NCBI RefSeq assembly: GCF_016863015.1
Contig: NZ_BOOB01000003.1
Location: 310,001 to 374,000 of the forward strand
Reading direction: 5' to 3'
Length of the DNA: 64,000 nt
Source of the DNA: Microbispora amethystogenes
Lineage (GTDB): Bacteria > Actinomycetota > Actinomycetes > Streptosporangiales > Streptosporangiaceae
Part shown: one piece after another, positions 1-10,542 of the stretch
Numbering within the stretch: position 1 is the stretch's first letter
How the letters are laid out: each line of letters opens with the position of its first letter
Notes under the pieces: model-generated
Database searches by the model: none
What the model saw: the letters and a program-made list of their open reading frames with translations, nothing else
What the model was told of the DNA's origin: nothing
Position numbers and translations under genes: made by a program

Positions 1-42
1 CGAGCCGGCTCTGGGCCGGGCGTGAACCCGCCGGAGGGCGGC

Positions 43-630
43 TCAGCCCATGAACTGGCTCAGGTCCAGGTCGATGTCCACGTCGAACCCCGCGTAGGTG
101 ACGAGGCGCTTGCGGTGGATGCCCGTCGGCACGTACGCCTTGACGCTCGGCTCCAGTTCGAACGTGTACGCGACGGCGTGCTGGTCCTCCTGCTCTATCC
201 GCCAGAGGTATCTGATCCCGGCGTTCGAGTACTTGATCGGCTTTGTCACCCTGTCCCTCTCCGCCGACTCAGGAGAGACCACCTCGACCACGAGATGAAC
301 CTCCTCCGGGCGGTACCAGGTCCTCCGCAGGTCCGAGAGCGCTTCCCGCCTGAGGACGAGGACGTCGGGTTCCGGTCGCTGGCGCGGCCCCAGCGTCACC
401 GACATCTCCCTGGCGACCGCGAGATGACCCGGCGGGTGGATGCCATGGTCGCGGTCGGTCAGCAACGTGACCATGAGCATGTGGAAGGCGCTTTGGGGAG
501 CTCTGAAGACGAGGGCGCCGTCGATCAGTTCGACATGGCGGGGTGCGCCGGGGGGAAGGTGATCGAGCATGTCGGCGGTCCACCCGCCGGGCGGGCCGGG
601 ATGGAACCACTCGGGCAGAGCCACGGCCAT
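43..630 (-). CDS. Uma2 family (DUF820) nuclease-fold protein
   Basis: A 195-residue protein of the Uma2/DUF820 family, which has a PD-(D/E)XK-like nuclease fold and is abundant in actinomycetes and cyanobacteria; its biological role is generally unknown. The sequence shows the family pattern: an early 'VELIDGALV' strand, 'PEPDVLVL' and a 'LVVEVVSPES' strand carrying the acidic residues expected at the metal site, followed by KPIKYSNAGIRYLWRI. I chose the ATG at 630 because AGAGGA lies about 7 nt upstream; a GTG at 660 would add ten residues. It stands alone, upstream of an unrelated acyltransferase on the same strand. Family assignment is confident; nuclease activity and function are not. Confidence 0.85.
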   Translation of the reverse strand: MAVALPEWFHPGPPGGWTADMLDHLPPGAPRHVELIDGALVFRAPQSAFHMLMVTLLTDRDHGIHPPGHLAVAREMSVTLGPRQRPEPDVLVLRREALSDLRRTWYRPEEVHLVVEVVSPESAERDRVTKPIKYSNAGIRYLWRIEQEDQHAVAYTFELEPSVKAYVPTGIHRKRLVTYAGFDVDIDLDLSQFMG

Positions 631-716
631 CCCGTATTCCTCTCGTCCCCGGACGGTCACCTGTCATCACGATCCTGGCATGGTTCGTGACCGTGGGTGA
701 TCGTTTTCGGGGAGGG

Positions 717-1403
717 TCAGGACAGGGGGGCGGGTCGGCCTGCGGGGTGGGGTGGGGAGAGCGGGGTGCGGGCGATCGCGGAGGGGCTGTGCCAGCCGAC
801 GCCGGGGGAGTGGCGGCGGACGACCTTGGCGGGCACGCCGGCGATCACCGAGTGGTCCGGGAACTCGCCGCGTACGACCGCGCCGCCCGCGACCACCGAC
901 TGGCGGCCGATCCGGGTCCCGGGCAGGATGATCGCCCCGGTGCCGATCCAGGATCCCGAGCCGATCGAGACCGGCCTGTTGCGCGGCCACTGGCGGCCGA
1001 TGGGAGTCTCGGGGTCGTCGTACACGTGGTTCTGGTCGGTGATGTAGACGTAGGGGCCGGTGAACACGTCGTCGCCGATGTCGATCGACTGGTGGCCGAC
1101 GATGTGGCTGCCCCGGCCGATCGAGCAGCCCCCGCCGATGCGGACGATCGGGTCAGGGCCCAGGTCCACGCCGGGCCCCATGCCGGCCGAGATCGAGACG
1201 CGCTCCCCGACCAGCGTGTGCGGCCCGATCTCGATCCACTGCTCACCGAAGATCGCGCCCTGCGGGAACGAGATGCACACTCCCTCGCCGAGGCTGCGGA
1301 ACCGGTATCCGCCGGTGGCGGCGGGGGTCACGGCCGCCGCCTCCCGCACGTAGGCCCACCAGCGGTGGACCATGCGGCCGACGGCGCGCTTCACGAACGA
1401 CAT
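717..1403 (-). CDS. Hexapeptide-repeat (left-handed beta-helix) acyltransferase
   Basis: A 228-residue acyltransferase of the LbH/trimeric hexapeptide class (CysE/LacA/WbbJ-like). From about residue 45 to 200 it shows repeated [LIV]-G-x4 turns, such as IGPHTLVGERVSIS, IGRGSHIVGH and IGTGAIILPGTRIG, ending in the usual 'SVVAGGAVVRGEFPDHSVIAGVPAKVV' coil (seen in parts). Such enzymes acetylate or acylate sugars or small molecules with an acyl-CoA donor. A histidine in the ITDQNHVYDD loop fits the catalytic base position. The last 25 residues are a Pro/Ser-rich tail. The start is the ATG at 1403. No neighbour indicates the acceptor substrate. It is divergent from pyrG, with about 155 bp between the start codons. 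Confidence 0.88.
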   Translation of the reverse strand: MSFVKRAVGRMVHRWWAYVREAAAVTPAATGGYRFRSLGEGVCISFPQGAIFGEQWIEIGPHTLVGERVSISAGMGPGVDLGPDPIVRIGGGCSIGRGSHIVGHQSIDIGDDVFTGPYVYITDQNHVYDDPETPIGRQWPRNRPVSIGSGSWIGTGAIILPGTRIGRQSVVAGGAVVRGEFPDHSVIAGVPAKVVRRHSPGVGWHSPSAIARTPLSPPHPAGRPAPLS

Positions 1404-1487
1404 AACGCGACAAGTTACCGCTTGGTCGGCTTGTCCCGCTATTGCGGATTAGTGCACGTGACAAGCCCAATGTTGCCCAGCGTTTGA

Positions 1488-1493
1488 TATTCT
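1488..1493 (+). promoter_or_regulatory. Possible -10 element for pyrG
   Basis: TATTCT fits the actinobacterial TANNNT -10 pattern. It would place the transcription start near 1500 and leave a leader of roughly 60 nt before the preferred TTG start at 1559. No convincing -35 hexamer is visible at the right spacing, so this is tentative. Confidence 0.3.
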
Positions 1494-1495
1494 GA

Positions 1496-3915
<2,420 letters not shown>

Positions 3916-3949
3916 TTCCGTAGGAGACGTCCTGAGCGAGCCCGAGGCG

Positions 3950-4882
3950 GTGCTGTCCAGTTACCTCGCCCATCTGGCGGTGGAACGGGGGCTGTCTGCC
4001 AACACGCTCGCGTCCTACCGGCGTGACCTGCGCCGATACGTCGAGTATCTCCGGGCGCGCGGGCTGGAGACGTTCGGGCAGGTCGCCGAGGCGGACGTGG
4101 TCGCCTTCCTCGCCGCGCTGCGGGAGGGCGACGACGACCACCCGGCCCTCGTCGCCAGTTCGGCCGCCCGCGCCGTGTCGGCCGTACGCGGCCTGCACCG
4201 CTTCGCGCTGCGGGAGGGCGTGGCCGGGCACGACCCGGCGCACGAGGTGCGCCCGCCGCGCCAGCTCCGCAGGCTTCCCAAGGCGATCACCGTGGCGGAG
4301 GTGGAGCGGCTCATCGCCGCGTGCGGGCCGGACGACGCCCCGCTCGCCCTGCGCAACCGGGCGCTGCTGGAGGTCCTGTACGGCACCGGCGCCCGGATCT
4401 CCGAGGCGGTGGGGCTGGCGGTGGACGACGTGCCCGCGGGCCACGCCGGGGACCGCCACCGCGACGGGGACCACGACCAGGTGCGGCTGCGCGGCAAGGG
4501 CGGGCGGACCAGGATCGTGCCCCTCGGCCGCTTCGCCCGCCAGGCGCTCGACGCGTACCTGGTCAGGGCGCGGCCCGGGATCGCCGCGCACGGCCGGGGA
4601 ACCTCCGCGCTGTTCCTCAACGCGCGGGGCGGCCGGCTGACCCGGCAGGGCGCCTGGGAGGTGCTGCAGGTGGCGGCGGAACGGGCCGGACTGTCCGGCG
4701 TGTCGCCGCACATGTTGCGACATTCGTTCGCAACCCACCTCCTCGACGGCGGAGCCGACGTTAGGGTTGTCCAGGAACTACTCGGCCACGCCTCGGTGAC
4801 CACCACGCAGGTGTACACCCTGGTGACGGTCGACAAGCTCCGCGAGGTCTACGCGGCGGCGCATCCCCGCGCCCTGCATTGA
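3950..4882 (+). CDS. xerD: Tyrosine recombinase XerD
   Basis: Site-specific tyrosine recombinase of the XerC/XerD group, which resolves chromosome dimers at dif. The N-terminal SAM-like core-binding domain ([22 protein letters not shown]) is followed by the catalytic domain. All six catalytic residues are visible, numbered from the GTG at 3950: R149, K183, H254, R257, H280 and the nucleophile Y289. Length 310 is close to normal. An unusual acidic/histidine-rich insert ([12 protein letters not shown]) precedes the beta-hairpin lysine. A CTG at 3932 in the same frame has GGAG 5 nt upstream and would give an N-terminus [12 protein letters not shown], so the true start may be the rare CTG. It lies 34 nt after the Nudix gene and is probably co-transcribed with it. 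Confidence 0.93.
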   Translation: MLSSYLAHLAVERGLSANTLASYRRDLRRYVEYLRARGLETFGQVAEADVVAFLAALREGDDDHPALVASSAARAVSAVRGLHRFALREGVAGHDPAHEVRPPRQLRRLPKAITVAEVERLIAACGPDDAPLALRNRALLEVLYGTGARISEAVGLAVDDVPAGHAGDRHRDGDHDQVRLRGKGGRTRIVPLGRFARQALDAYLVRARPGIAAHGRGTSALFLNARGGRLTRQGAWEVLQVAAERAGLSGVSPHMLRHSFATHLLDGGADVRVVQELLGHASVTTTQVYTLVTVDKLREVYAAAHPRALH

Positions 4883-4937
4883 GGCACGCATCCGCGGGCG
4901 CGTGGCGCGCCGCCTTGCCGCATACGTGCCGACCCTT

Positions 4938-4943
4938 TAGATT
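4938..4943 (+). promoter_or_regulatory. Possible -10 element for the parA-scpAB block
   Basis: TAGATT fits TANNNT and lies about 36 nt before the GTG of parA, in the only gap (97 nt) between xerD and parA. A strong ribosome binding site, GGGGAGG, sits just before that GTG. The -35 is not clear, so the element is a suggestion. Confidence 0.35.
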
Positions 4944-4979
4944 CGATCAGGTTCGAGGCCGTCAGGGGAGGACCAACAG

Positions 4980-5873
4980 GTGACTGCGACCACAGAGCCG
5001 ACGTGGACCGCGAGGTCTCCCGGCGGTGCGATCGGGCCTACCGGCCGTCCCACCCCGGCGTTCCCCGATCCGACGCCGCCGGAGACCCACGGGCCCGCGC
5101 GCATCGTCGCGATGGTGAACCAGAAGGGCGGCGTCGGCAAGACGACGACCACCATCAACCTCGGCGCCGCGCTCGCCGAGGTGGGGCAGCGGGTGCTGCT
5201 GGTGGACTTCGACCCGCAGGGCGCGCTGTCGGTGGGGCTCGGCATCGACCCCCGGCCGCTCGAGGCGACGGTCTACGACCTCCTCATGGAGGAGCCCGAC
5301 GTCACCGTCGAGGACGTCCTGCTCGACACCACCGTCGAGGGCATGCAGCTGCTGCCGAGCAACATCTTCCTGTCCGGCGCGGAGATCAGGCTCGTCAACG
5401 AGGTCGCGCGGGAGTACGCCCTGCAGCGGGTGCTGGAGCCCCTGCTGCCGTACTACGACATCTGTCTGATCGACTGCCAGCCGTCGCTCGGCCTGCTGAC
5501 CGTCAACGCGCTGACCTGCGCGCACAGCGTGATGATCCCGCTGGAGTGCGAGTTCTTCGCGCTGCGCGGCGTGGCGCTGCTGATGGAGTCGATCGGCAAG
5601 GTCCAGGAGCGGCTCAACAAGAGCCTGGAGATCGACGGCCTGCTCGCGACCATGTACGACCCCCGGACGCTGCACGCCCGCGAGGTCCTTCAGACGATCA
5701 TGCAGGGCTTCGGCGACAAGGTGTTCCACACCGTCATCAACCGTACGGTGCGGTTCCCGGACGCCACCCTCGCGGGAGAGCCCATCACCCAGTTCGACCC
5801 CGGCTCGATGGGTGCCACCGCCTACCGTGAGCTGGCCCGTGAGCTGCTGGCCCGGTGGCCCGCCCGCGTCTGA
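4980..5873 (+). CDS. parA: ParA/Soj family ATPase
   Basis: A 297-residue deviant Walker A ATPase of the ParA/Soj family. The P-loop KGGVGKT is at residues 49-55 after MVNQ. It also has Walker A' (LLVDFDPQGAL), Walker B (DICLIDCQPSLG) and the 'VMIPLECEFFALRGV' segment that follow in this family. About 40 N-terminal residues are Pro/Thr-rich and disordered. It sits directly upstream of scpA and scpB, an arrangement seen in many actinobacteria separate from the parAB operon near oriC, so it is probably the scp-linked ParA rather than the origin-segregation ParA. No parB is adjacent. Confidence 0.93.
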   Translation: MTATTEPTWTARSPGGAIGPTGRPTPAFPDPTPPETHGPARIVAMVNQKGGVGKTTTTINLGAALAEVGQRVLLVDFDPQGALSVGLGIDPRPLEATVYDLLMEEPDVTVEDVLLDTTVEGMQLLPSNIFLSGAEIRLVNEVAREYALQRVLEPLLPYYDICLIDCQPSLGLLTVNALTCAHSVMIPLECEFFALRGVALLMESIGKVQERLNKSLEIDGLLATMYDPRTLHAREVLQTIMQGFGDKVFHTVINRTVRFPDATLAGEPITQFDPGSMGATAYRELARELLARWPARV

Positions 5874-5933
5874 CCCTGACGAGGTAAGTGCCGGCGACGA
5901 TGTGGGTGCCGGCGCTCGCGCCGGGGGAGGACA

Positions 5934-6809
5934 ATGGCAGGCGTGACGACCGGCCAGGAGACGGACCAGGGGAGCGAGGAGAGCGCGCCGGGCGGCTTCC
6001 AGGTCCATCTGGACGTCTTCGAAGGCCCGTTCGACCTGCTGCTCGGGCTGATCTCCAAGCACAAGCTGGACATCACCGAGGTCTCCCTGCACAAGGTCAC
6101 CGACGAGTTCATCGCGTACATCCGGTCGCGGGGTCCCGAGTGGGACCTCGACCAGACGAGCCACTTCCTGCTGGTCGCGGCGACCCTGCTCGACCTCAAG
6201 GCGGCCCGGCTGCTGCCCACCGGCGAGGTGGAGGACGAGGAGGACCTCGCCCTGCTGGAAGCCCGCGACCTGCTGTTCGCCCGGCTGCTGCAGTACCGGG
6301 CGTACAAGGAGGTCGCGAAGATCTTCTCGGGACGGATGGCCGAGGAGGCGCTGCGCTTTCCGCGCGCGGTGCCGATGGAGAAGCGCTTCGCCGACCTGCT
6401 GCCCGAACTCGTGCTCGGCATCGGGCCCGGGCAGCTCGCCAAGATCGCCGCCAGGGCGTTCACGCCCAAGGCGCCGCCGTCGGTGTCGGTCGCGCACATC
6501 TATCAACCGCTCGCCAGCGTCCGGGAGCAAGCGGCTATCCTTGTGGAGCGGCTGAGGCGGGTGCAGACGGCGACCTTCCGGGCACTGACCGCCGACTGCT
6601 CGGGAACCTTCGAGGTCGTCGCCCGGTTCCTGGCCGTCCTTGAGCTGTTCAGGGAGGCCGCGGTCTCCTTCGAGCAGGTCGAACCGCTCGGCGATCTGTA
6701 CGTCACCTGGACGGGAACCGCCGACGGCGACGTCACGGTCGGCGACGACTACGACGAGGGCCGGCGCGAGGAGCAACCGGCGGAGCCGTCCGGCGCACCG
6801 GAGGAATGA
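5934..6809 (+). CDS. scpA: Segregation and condensation protein A
   Basis: ScpA is the kleisin subunit that bridges SMC heads and recruits ScpB in the bacterial condensin. Family features are the N-terminal 'FQVHLDVFEGPFDLLLGLI' block (residues 22-40) with KHKLDITEVSL, a central acidic linker, and a C-terminal winged helix (TFRALTADCSGTFEVVARFLAVLELFREAAVSFEQ, seen in parts). The length, 291 residues, is normal. The ATG at 5934 follows GGGGGAGGAC. The gene overlaps scpB by 4 bp (ATGA), which suggests coupled translation of the two partners. Confidence 0.95.
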   Translation: MAGVTTGQETDQGSEESAPGGFQVHLDVFEGPFDLLLGLISKHKLDITEVSLHKVTDEFIAYIRSRGPEWDLDQTSHFLLVAATLLDLKAARLLPTGEVEDEEDLALLEARDLLFARLLQYRAYKEVAKIFSGRMAEEALRFPRAVPMEKRFADLLPELVLGIGPGQLAKIAARAFTPKAPPSVSVAHIYQPLASVREQAAILVERLRRVQTATFRALTADCSGTFEVVARFLAVLELFREAAVSFEQVEPLGDLYVTWTGTADGDVTVGDDYDEGRREEQPAEPSGAPEE

Positions 6810-7774
6810 CCCGCCCGCGCCGGGAGCGGGACGGCGGCAGGGCGGTGAGCCCGGCCACATGTTCCCGGAGCGACCCGGACGCGGCGACGAGGCCGAGGCA
6901 GAGCGGCGGAGGCGGGACCATGGACGACGAGCGAGGAGCGATGACAGCGAGCGGCACCCCCGGTCCCACCGACGGCGCGGATGGCACACCCGGCACCGAT
7001 GGCACAGCCGGCACCGGCGCCACTGAGGTGACGCCCGGTCTCGCCGGTGACGCCGCGCCTTCCGCTGAGGCCGCGCGGTCCCTGCCGGGCGACGCCGCGC
7101 CTTCCGCCGAGGCCGCGCCGTCTCTGCCGGACGACGCCGCAACTCCCGCTGAGGCCGCGCCGTCCCTGCCGGATGGCGCCGCGCCGGGCGGCGAGGAGAC
7201 GCCTTCGGAGGGGACTGCGGAGGAGTCTTCGGGGGGTCCTTCACTCGCGCAGGCGCTTGAGGCGATCCTCATGGTGGTGGACGAACCGGTCGCGGAGATC
7301 ACCCTCGCCCAGGTGCTCGAACGCCCGACGGCGGAGGTCGCCGCGGCGCTCCGCACGCTCTCGGCGGAATACACGGCGTCCGGGCGGGGTTTCGACCTTC
7401 GGGAGGTGGCCGGAGGCTGGCGCTTCTACACCAGGGCGGAGTGTGCCGCGCTGGTGGAGAGGTTCGTCAGGGACGGCCAGCAGGCGCGGCTCACGCAGGC
7501 CGCGCTGGAGACCCTCGCCGTGGTCGCCTACCGGCAGCCGGTCAGCCGGGCCCGGGTGGCGGCGGTGCGCGGCGTGAGCAGCGACGGCGTCATGCGGACG
7601 CTGGTCGCACGAGGCCTCGTGGAGGAGGCCGGAACCGACCCGGAGAGCCAGGCGGTGCTCTACCGGACGACGAGTTACTTCCTGGAGAGACTGGGGCTGC
7701 GAAGCCTTGACGAGCTTCCCGAGCTCGCCCCGTTCCTCCCGGACGACGTGGAAATTCTTGAGGAGCAGAAGTAG
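6806..7774 (+). CDS. scpB: Segregation and condensation protein B
   Basis: ScpB binds ScpA as a dimer in the SMC condensin complex. The conserved tandem winged-helix core starts only at about residue 147 (LAQALEAILMVVDEPV) and runs to the C-terminus, through YRQPVSRARVAAVRGV and GLVEEAGTDPES. Ahead of it lies a long Ala/Pro/Glu-rich low-complexity region with a 42-bp tandem repeat. The ATG at 6806 overlaps scpA; alternatives at 6920 (GGAGG 7 nt upstream) and 6941 would drop 38-45 residues and are equally plausible. The stop codon shares one base with the rluB GTG. Confidence 0.93.
   Translation: MTRPRRERDGGRAVSPATCSRSDPDAATRPRQSGGGGTMDDERGAMTASGTPGPTDGADGTPGTDGTAGTGATEVTPGLAGDAAPSAEAARSLPGDAAPSAEAAPSLPDDAATPAEAAPSLPDGAAPGGEETPSEGTAEESSGGPSLAQALEAILMVVDEPVAEITLAQVLERPTAEVAAALRTLSAEYTASGRGFDLREVAGGWRFYTRAECAALVERFVRDGQQARLTQAALETLAVVAYRQPVSRARVAAVRGVSSDGVMRTLVARGLVEEAGTDPESQAVLYRTTSYFLERLGLRSLDELPELAPFLPDDVEILEEQK
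7046..7171 (+). repeat. 42-bp tandem repeat in the scpB 5' region
   Basis: Three imperfect 42-bp units at 7046, 7088 and 7130, plus a partial fourth, encode the 14-residue unit GDAAPSAEAAxSLP. They lie in the disordered N-terminal extension of ScpB, outside the conserved fold. Confidence 0.85.
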
Positions 7775-9960
7775 TGAACAACAGGCGTGGCACCCCGTCC
7801 GGTGAGGGACGCGGTCGGAGCCGGAGCACCGGTCAGCAGGGCGCGAGCGCGCGCGGATCCCGTGGCGGGTCCGGCGGCGGCTTCCGGCCCCAGGGCGACC
7901 GGCGCGGCGGTTCCCGCGTCCCTGGTTCCCGGTCCGGGTACGGTTCCGACTCCAGGTCCGATTCCCGGCCCGATTTCAGGCCGGACAGCCGATCCGACTC
8001 CCGATACGACTCCAGGCCCGACTTCAGGCGGTCCCGCGACGAGGACGCCCCGCGCAGCGACCGGTACGGCGACCGCCCCGCCAGGGACGCCCGTGCCGGC
8101 GAGTCCCGTGGTGGGGACTCCCGTGGTGGGGACTCCCGTGGTGGGGACTCCCGTGGCGGCGACCGCCGCGACGCCCGCCCCGGCGGACGGCGTTTCGGCG
8201 ACGACAACCGCACGTCGTTCCGCGCCGAGCGCGGCGGCTCGCGCGGCGCGTACGGCAGGCCCGAGGGCGGTCGCCCCGGCGACCGGGACGGCGGGCGCGG
8301 CTCCGGCCACGACCGTGACTTCGGCCGCGACCGTGGGCCCGGCCGCGAAGGTGGTTCCGACCGTGACCGTGGTGGTTTCGGGCGGGACCGCGACGGCGGG
8401 CGCGGCTTCGACCGCTCAGGCGGCTTCGACCGTGAACGCGGCTTCAACCGTGACCGCGACGGCGGCCGTGGTTTCGGCCGTGACTCCAGTCGTGAGTCCG
8501 GCCGGGACTTCGGTCGTGAGTCCGGCCGGGACTCTGGCCGTGACGCCGGCCGGGATCGCGGCGGCCGCGAGTTTCCGTCCGCGGGCCGCTCCACGTTCCG
8601 TACGGATGGAGCCGGGACGCGTGGCCGGTACGGCAAGCCGGAAGGCGGCCGGGACGGTCTGCGTGACCGTGGGACGGACCGCGGCTCCGACCGCCCCTAC
8701 CGGAGCGGCGAGGAGCGCGGCGACGGTTATGCCGCCCGAAGCGCCGGCGGTGCCGCCAGGGGCTCCTGGCGCGACGATCGCGAAGCCCGCGGCGACCGTG
8801 ACTTCGGCGCCGGCCGCGGCAGCACCGACCGGGGCAGCAGCGCTGACCGGGACCACCGTGCCGACCGGGACAACCGCACTGAGCGGGGCGACCGGAACGA
8901 GCGGGGCGGCTTCCGGGCGGCCCGTGGCGGGACCCGGCGTGACGAGGTGCAGACGATCGGCCGTACCGGTGGCGCGACGCGGGGCCGCTTCGGCGGCGCC
9001 GATGGGGGCGCACGACGCCCGGCGCGCGGGGCGGGCGCGGGCCGTTCCTTCGGCACCGGCTCCGCAGGGGGCCGGGGCACGGGTGGACCCGGCTCGGGCG
9101 GCCAGGGCGCCGGGGGCCGGGGAGCGGGGAGTAAGGCAGCGCAGAGCAACCCGTTCAAGACGTCCCGGCAGCCGCTGCGCGACCCCGACTTCTACGACGC
9201 GAACTACACCGACGAGCGCGACACCACCGAGGTGCCGGGCGGCGACCGGCTCCAGAAGGTGCTCGCCCAGGCCGGGGTGGCCAGCAGGCGGGCCTGCGAG
9301 GAGCTGATCGGCGACGGCCGGGTGACGGTGGACGGCCAGACCGTGCGCCGCTTCGGCGCCCGCGTCGATCCCAACAAGCAGGTCATCCACGTGGACGGCA
9401 AGCGGATCCCGACCTCCGCCGAGACCGTCTACTACGCGCTCAACAAGCCGATCGGCGTGGTGAGCACGATGGACGACCCCGAGGGCCGGCCGTGCCTGCA
9501 CGACTACGTGCAGGACCTCGCGCCCCGGCTGTTCCACGTCGGGCGTCTCGACACCGAGACCGAGGGACTGCTGCTGTTCACCAACGACGGCGAGCTGGCC
9601 CACCGGCTGACCCACCCGAGCTTCGGCGTGCAGAAGAAATACTGGGCCAAGGTGCCCGGTCCCGTCCCGCGCGACCTGCACAAGGTGCTGCGCAAGGGCG
9701 TGGAGCTGGAGGACGGCCTGGCGAAGGTCGACGAGTTCCGGATCGTGCAGGAGCACGGCCAGCAGGCGCTGGTCGAGATCGTCCTGCACGAGGGACGCAA
9801 GCACATCGTCCGGCGGCTGCTGGAGACCGTCGGGCACCGGGTGATCGACCTGGCCCGCATCGAGTTCGGCCCGGTCAAGCTCGGCCGGCTGAAGCCGGGC
9901 ACGATCCGCACGCTCACCGTTCAGGAGATCGGCGAGCTGTACGCGGCGGTCGGCCTGTAG
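7774..9960 (+). CDS. Pseudouridine synthase RluB/RsuA family with a giant RGD-rich extension
   Basis: An RsuA/RluB-type pseudouridine synthase that modifies rRNA, by homology 23S helix 89. The catalytic part starts with an S4 RNA-binding domain at about residue 488 (GGDRLQKVLAQAGVASRRACEE). It continues with the catalytic aspartate D593 in HVGRLDTETEGLL and an RKHIVRR motif. The first roughly 480 residues are low-complexity Arg/Gly/Asp/Ser, with RGG- and DRD-like repeats. The GTG start overlaps the scpB stop by one base. Family members are usually 240-300 residues, although Arg/Gly-rich extensions occur in actinobacterial homologs; 728 residues is very long. The extension probably adds nonspecific RNA binding or phase separation (inference). 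Confidence 0.92.
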   Translation: MNNRRGTPSGEGRGRSRSTGQQGASARGSRGGSGGGFRPQGDRRGGSRVPGSRSGYGSDSRSDSRPDFRPDSRSDSRYDSRPDFRRSRDEDAPRSDRYGDRPARDARAGESRGGDSRGGDSRGGDSRGGDRRDARPGGRRFGDDNRTSFRAERGGSRGAYGRPEGGRPGDRDGGRGSGHDRDFGRDRGPGREGGSDRDRGGFGRDRDGGRGFDRSGGFDRERGFNRDRDGGRGFGRDSSRESGRDFGRESGRDSGRDAGRDRGGREFPSAGRSTFRTDGAGTRGRYGKPEGGRDGLRDRGTDRGSDRPYRSGEERGDGYAARSAGGAARGSWRDDREARGDRDFGAGRGSTDRGSSADRDHRADRDNRTERGDRNERGGFRAARGGTRRDEVQTIGRTGGATRGRFGGADGGARRPARGAGAGRSFGTGSAGGRGTGGPGSGGQGAGGRGAGSKAAQSNPFKTSRQPLRDPDFYDANYTDERDTTEVPGGDRLQKVLAQAGVASRRACEELIGDGRVTVDGQTVRRFGARVDPNKQVIHVDGKRIPTSAETVYYALNKPIGVVSTMDDPEGRPCLHDYVQDLAPRLFHVGRLDTETEGLLLFTNDGELAHRLTHPSFGVQKKYWAKVPGPVPRDLHKVLRKGVELEDGLAKVDEFRIVQEHGQQALVEIVLHEGRKHIVRRLLETVGHRVIDLARIEFGPVKLGRLKPGTIRTLTVQEIGELYAAVGL
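8101..8160 (+). repeat. 15-bp tandem repeat in the RluB extension
   Basis: Four copies of a 15-bp unit, GACTCCCGTGGTGGG and close variants, encode (D/E)SRGG repeats. Shorter Asp-Arg and Gly-Arg repeats continue on both sides from about 7900 to 9130. Confidence 0.9.
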
Positions 9961-10080
9961 CCTGACGGCCGAACTACGGGCATACACCCGCAAGACGGGC
10001 AGAATAAGCCGAACAGGCGGTAGATGGGCCGCGCTCGCCCTCGACGGCGGGCCGGCCCATCTCAGCGAGAGGGGAACGAC

Positions 10081-10440
10081 ATGGTGCGGGCGGTTCGCGG
10101 AGCCATCCAGGTCGAGGGCAACGATCGAGACGCGATCCTCACCGGGACGACGGAGCTGGTGAGCGAGGTGATGGGCCGCAACAACCTCACCACCGACGAC
10201 GTCATCAGCGTGATCTTCACGTGCACGCCCGACCTCACGGCGGAGTTCCCCGCCCTCGCCGCGCGCAAGCTCGGGTTCCACGACGTTCCCCTGCTGTGCG
10301 CGACCGAGATCGACGTGCCGGGAGCGCTCCCGCGCGTGGTGCGGCTCATGGCCCACGTGCAGACCGACCGGCCGCGGCAGGAGATCCAGCACGTGTACCT
10401 GCGCGGCGCCGTGGCGCTTCGCGTGGACATCGCCCAGTAG
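10081..10440 (+). CDS. aroH: Chorismate mutase, AroH class
   Basis: A monofunctional AroH-type chorismate mutase (EC 5.4.99.5), 119 residues, converting chorismate to prephenate for Phe and Tyr synthesis. Family residues are visible: the N-terminal Arg in VRAVRGAIQVEGND, the 'LLCATEIDVPGALPRVVR' strand, and the conserved Arg and Tyr in HVYLRGAVALR. I chose the ATG at 10081 because AGAGGGG lies about 8 nt upstream; the upstream in-frame ATG at 10024 gives non-homologous residues. It lies 102 nt before tyrA, the next enzyme in tyrosine synthesis. Confidence 0.95.
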   Translation: MVRAVRGAIQVEGNDRDAILTGTTELVSEVMGRNNLTTDDVISVIFTCTPDLTAEFPALAARKLGFHDVPLLCATEIDVPGALPRVVRLMAHVQTDRPRQEIQHVYLRGAVALRVDIAQ

Positions 10441-10542
10441 GAAGACGGCCCGGGCCGGAGATCCGGTAGAACGGGCTTCCCACATCCACAGGCATCCGCC
10501 CGCGGGACGCGTCCCCGGGACGGTGACGGCAGGAAGAACACG

